Shown in pieces: positions 7,028-8,699 of a stretch of DNA of 8,699 nucleotides. Both the position numbers and the translations under genes were made by a program. Every line of letters starts with the position of its first letter. Positions within the stretch are counted from its first letter, which is position 1. Under the pieces are notes generated by a model. The model saw only the letters and a list, made by a program, of their open reading frames with translations. It was not told where the DNA came from and searched no databases. The DNA comes from an uncultured Selenomonadales bacterium (GTDB lineage Bacteria > Bacillota > Negativicutes > Selenomonadales > Selenomonadaceae): assembly GCA_947167555.1 (NCBI GenBank), contig CAMVIO010000071.1, forward strand, positions 1 through 8,699. Direction: 5' to 3'.

Positions 7028-7483
7028 ATGAAAACGAGAGGTTTTGAAGTCGTAACTACTTACACTGACAAAGGAATCGCTCTGCCGGCGCGGAAGACGG
7101 GATGCAGCGCGGGGTATGATCTTGCCGCCGCCGAGGACGTGTTACTTGCACCTAATCGCGTAACGCTGGTCCCGACGGGGCTAAAAGCGTATATGCAGCC
7201 GGACGAATATCTCGGGATTCATGTGCGTTCTGGTTTTTCGATTCGAAATCTTGTGTCCTGCGTCAACGACGAAGGAATTATCGACGCTGATTATTACGAC
7301 AACGCGGAAAACGAAGGCCATATTTTTGTGGCGCTAATCAATCTAAGCGATAAACCTGTGCAAATCGAAAAAGGCACGCGGATTGCGCAGGGGATTTTCT
7401 ATCGTTATCTGACTGTCGATGACGACACGGCCGGCGTTGGCGCCATTCGCAACGGTGGTATGGGATCGACTGGAGAAGGCTGA
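7028..7483 (+). CDS. dut: dUTP diphosphatase (trimeric dUTPase family)
   Basis: Hydrolyses dUTP to dUMP and pyrophosphate, keeping uracil out of DNA and supplying the thymidylate precursor. The 151-aa length is normal. The five motifs are present: I, SAGYDLAA (27-34); II, VRSGFSIRN (66-74); III, NDEGIIDADYYDN (80-92) with the catalytic Asp in IDADY; IV, KGTRIAQGIF (115-124); V, RNGGMGSTGEG (141-151). Motif III is followed by NEGHIF, a form I associate with some Firmicute and phage dUTPases rather than the usual DYRGE type. In motif V the uracil-stacking Phe of the GGFGSTG consensus is Met. The ribosome binding site AGAGGA at 7019-7024 is close to ATG 7028, and hfq ends 12 nt upstream. Its stop codon lies inside the -35 box of the next promoter. 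A dCTP deaminase is less likely given motifs III and V. Confidence 0.92.
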   Translation: MKTRGFEVVTTYTDKGIALPARKTGCSAGYDLAAAEDVLLAPNRVTLVPTGLKAYMQPDEYLGIHVRSGFSIRNLVSCVNDEGIIDADYYDNAENEGHIFVALINLSDKPVQIEKGTRIAQGIFYRYLTVDDDTAGVGAIRNGGMGSTGEG

Positions 7484-7508
7484 CATTTACGTGGGCCTAT
7501 GATAAAAT
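7480..7508 (+). promoter_or_regulatory. SigA-type promoter for the small membrane protein gene
   Basis: CTGACA at 7480-7485 (one mismatch to TTGACA) is separated by exactly 17 nt from TAAAAT at 7503-7508 (one mismatch to TATAAT). TG at 7500-7501 gives an extended -10. The -35 box contains the dut stop codon. Transcription should start near 7514-7516. Confidence 0.7.
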
Positions 7509-7556
7509 AGATGTGGTTTTTTCATTTAAATTAGGAACCCAAAGGGGGTATCTGTG

Positions 7557-7994
7557 ATGAAAAAATTGCTGAGTTGGTTGCAGTGGCTGATGATACTTCC
7601 ATTCGGCCTTTTTCTGTACATCGGCGTAAAAGGTTGCGTATATCTTTTGACAATTCGGTACGAAGGGAGCGGTAGTCTGATTCCTTTGGTTTCGGATTTC
7701 CTGTTGGGGGGTATTCTAGGGATTGCGTTGATTCTCGTTATTTCTTATGCGCTGGCACCGCAGGGGAAAATTGCGGCTGTCGTCTTTGTCGCCCTGTTCT
7801 GTATTGCCTTCAACGGATACTTCGAGGTGTGGCAATCATATAAAAGCTTGACGGAGACGCCACTTTGGCAAGCCGGACTCATCACTGGCCTTTCTGTGAT
7901 TACGTCGTTAACGACTTGGAACGAGCTCAGGAGTTACCGAAAAAGGAAGCTGGAGGAAAAAAAGAGGACTGTGGCAGCGGCGGAGGAAGCTTAA
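7557..7994 (+). CDS. Unrecognised small membrane protein with four predicted helices
   Basis: I do not recognise this 145-aa protein and assign no function. Four hydrophobic segments are visible near residues 8-33, 41-67, 70-92 and 101-121. A short charged C-terminus follows, rich in Arg, Lys and Glu (about 124-145), and probably lies in the cytosol. There are single Cys residues at 27 and 82 and no catalytic motif that I can see. AAAGGGGG at 7541-7548 gives 8 nt spacing to ATG 7557 and 5 nt to an adjacent in-frame GTG 7554, so the start is ATG 7557 or one codon earlier. It has its own promoter upstream and a separate promoter after it, so it appears to be a single-gene unit between the dut operon and rplM. 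I saw no clear terminator behind it. Confidence 0.8.
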   Translation: MKKLLSWLQWLMILPFGLFLYIGVKGCVYLLTIRYEGSGSLIPLVSDFLLGGILGIALILVISYALAPQGKIAAVVFVALFCIAFNGYFEVWQSYKSLTETPLWQAGLITGLSVITSLTTWNELRSYRKRKLEEKKRTVAAAEEA

Positions 7995-8029
7995 ATCTAA
8001 TGATTTTTGCATGGATTATTAAATATTGC

Positions 8030-8058
8030 TTGACTTCATCGATGATTTTTAATAAAAT
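8030..8058 (+). promoter_or_regulatory. SigA-type promoter for rplM-rpsI
   Basis: TTGACT at 8030-8035 (one mismatch to consensus), a 17-nt spacer, then TAAAAT at 8053-8058 (one mismatch). Transcription should begin near 8064-8066, giving an untranslated leader of about 105 nt before rplM. Confidence 0.8.
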
Positions 8059-8064
8059 ACCTTT

Positions 8065-8170
8065 ATGTGAAGTTACGGCCTGGTTCCCACAAGCCCCGGT
8101 AACCGGTCGGCAGATTTCGCGTGTCTTTTATTTTGTTTGAAGTGCCTATATTGCTAGGGAGGGTTAATGC
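8065..8170 (+). ncRNA. Candidate ribosomal protein L13 leader (structured 5' UTR)
   Basis: The leader between the predicted start of transcription and rplM can fold in competing ways. Stem A pairs GCC 8093-8095 and CCGG 8096-8099 with CCGG 8103-8106 and GGC 8109-8111 around a TAA loop. Stem B pairs GCC 8078-8080 and GGTT 8082-8085 with AACC 8101-8104 and GGC 8109-8111. Stem C pairs GGC 8109-8111 and ATTTC 8114-8118 with GAAGT 8139-8143 and GCC 8144-8146. All three use GGC 8109-8111. Firmicutes are known to carry an L13 leader that binds L13 for feedback control, and position and length fit. I have not matched the sequence to the Rfam model, and I see no clean intrinsic terminator in it, so control at initiation of translation is possible. 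Confidence 0.5.
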
Positions 8171-8605
8171 GTGAAGACAACGTTCATGGCCAATGCGTCG
8201 AACATCGAACGCAAATGGTATGTTGTTGATGCGGAAGGTCAGACGGTTGGCCGTTTAGCCGCAGAAGTTGCTAAGGTTTTGCGTGGCAAGCATAAGCCGA
8301 CGTATACGCCGCATGTGGACACCGGCGATTATGTAATCGTCGTCAATGCGGACAAAGTCGTATTTACGGGCAAGAAACTCAAGAAGAAAACGTATTTCCG
8401 TTATTCCGGTTATCCTGGAGGAACTTCCTTTACCACAGCGGAGCAGATGCTGCAGAAGATGCCGGAGCGTGTCGTGGAGCATGCGGTTCGCGGTATGTTG
8501 CCGAAAAATCGCCTCGGTGCGCAGATGTATCGCAAGCTGAATGTCTATGCAGGCGCGGAGCACCCGCATGCGGCGCAGAAGCCGGAAGTCCTGAATTTGA
8601 AGTGA
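8171..8605 (+). CDS. rplM: 50S ribosomal protein L13
   Basis: Large-subunit protein that binds 23S rRNA early in 50S assembly. The 144-aa protein matches the family over its whole length. It starts with the conserved MKTTFMA, then IERKWYVVDA (12-21), GRLAAEVAKVLRGKHKP (27-43), the highly conserved HVDTGDYVIVVNA (48-60), SGYPGG (79-84), AVRGMLPKNRLG (105-116) and the C-terminal AEHPHAAQKPE (129-139). GTG 8171 is chosen because AGGGAGGG at 8156-8163 is 7 nt upstream and the N-terminus fits the family. An ATG at 8167 is out of frame. rpsI begins 23 nt after the stop, the standard L13-S9 pair. Confidence 0.98.
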   Translation: MKTTFMANASNIERKWYVVDAEGQTVGRLAAEVAKVLRGKHKPTYTPHVDTGDYVIVVNADKVVFTGKKLKKKTYFRYSGYPGGTSFTTAEQMLQKMPERVVEHAVRGMLPKNRLGAQMYRKLNVYAGAEHPHAAQKPEVLNLK

Positions 8606-8628
8606 GACTGGAATAGGAGGAACAATTT

Positions 8629-8699
8629 ATGGCATTGGTCAATTACTACGGCACCGGTCGCAGAAAGTCCTCGGTTGCCAGAGTTCGTCTGGTTCCGGG
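8629..8699 (+). CDS. rpsI: 30S ribosomal protein S9 (partial, cut by the window end)
   Basis: Small-subunit protein whose C-terminal tail (not in this window) reaches the P-site tRNA. Only the first 23 codons are visible; they begin MALVNYYGTGRRKSSVARV, the conserved S9 N-terminus. A perfect AGGAGG at 8615-8620 lies 8 nt before ATG 8629. It follows rplM by 23 nt, as in most bacteria, and should share its promoter and leader. Confidence 0.96.
   Translation, partial: MALVNYYGTGRRKSSVARVRLVP

Noticed and set aside
7538..7546. CCC-AAA-GGG mini-hairpin at the ribosome binding site of the small membrane protein gene
   Set aside because: Three base pairs with a three-base loop are too weak to call a regulatory element.
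8093..8134. GC-rich hairpin followed by a T-rich run in the rplM leader, as a possible intrinsic terminator
   Set aside because: The T-run starts about 13 nt after the stem and is interrupted, unlike a true intrinsic terminator.
8167..8169. ATG four bases before the rplM GTG
   Set aside because: It is out of frame with L13, has only a 3-nt gap to the ribosome binding site and would end after about 20 codons.
1..8699. Mobile element, CRISPR array, toxin-antitoxin or defence system
   Set aside because: No transposase, integrase, direct-repeat array, terminal inverted repeats or defence-type domains are visible; nearly all sequence is conserved housekeeping genes.

Overview
This window is ordinary, well-conserved chromosome from a Firmicute. 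It most likely comes from the Negativicutes, perhaps a Selenomonas-like genus. That placement rests on the style of the proteins (PASTA kinase, L13, MiaA/Hfq, a YdjC/HpnK-type deacetylase), strong Shine-Dalgarno sequences, frequent GTG and TTG starts, and mid-range GC content. It is an inference from family resemblance, not a database match. All 12 clear genes read on the + strand. I see no mobile element, CRISPR array, tRNA, rRNA, attachment site or origin.

Region 1 (34-7483) looks like one long operon of nine tightly packed genes. They are the PASTA serine/threonine kinase prkC, ribulose-5-phosphate 3-epimerase rpe, the type IB GTP cyclohydrolase folE2, a YdjC/ChbG/HpnK-type carbohydrate deacetylase, a UPF0104/HpnL-type polytopic membrane protein, a UPF0173 metallo-beta-lactamase-fold hydrolase, miaA, hfq and a dUTPase. 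Gaps are 12-32 nt or the genes overlap (two ATGA overlaps and one 17-nt overlap). I found no convincing terminator inside the region. The 5' edge may hold the last codons of an upstream gene that overlaps the kinase start.

Region 2 (7480-7994) has a good sigma-70/SigA-type promoter whose -35 box contains the dut stop codon. It drives a small four-helix membrane protein that I do not recognise.

Region 3 (8030-8699) starts with a second promoter of nearly the same design. A structured leader of about 105 nt follows, in the position and style of the Firmicutes L13 leader. It precedes rplM (L13) and the beginning of rpsI (S9), which runs off the window.

Functionally the window mixes growth signalling (prkC), central metabolism (rpe), pterin supply for folate or queuosine (folE2), a probable envelope glycan/lipid pair, RNA biology (miaA, hfq), nucleotide-pool hygiene (dut) and ribosome synthesis (rplM-rpsI). 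Nothing here amounts to an undescribed system. The items most worth a second look are the overlapping HpnK-like/HpnL-like pair, the uncharacterised membrane protein with its own promoter, and the rplM leader with competing stems. Several start codons are placed here by ribosome-binding-site spacing rather than by the longest open frame.
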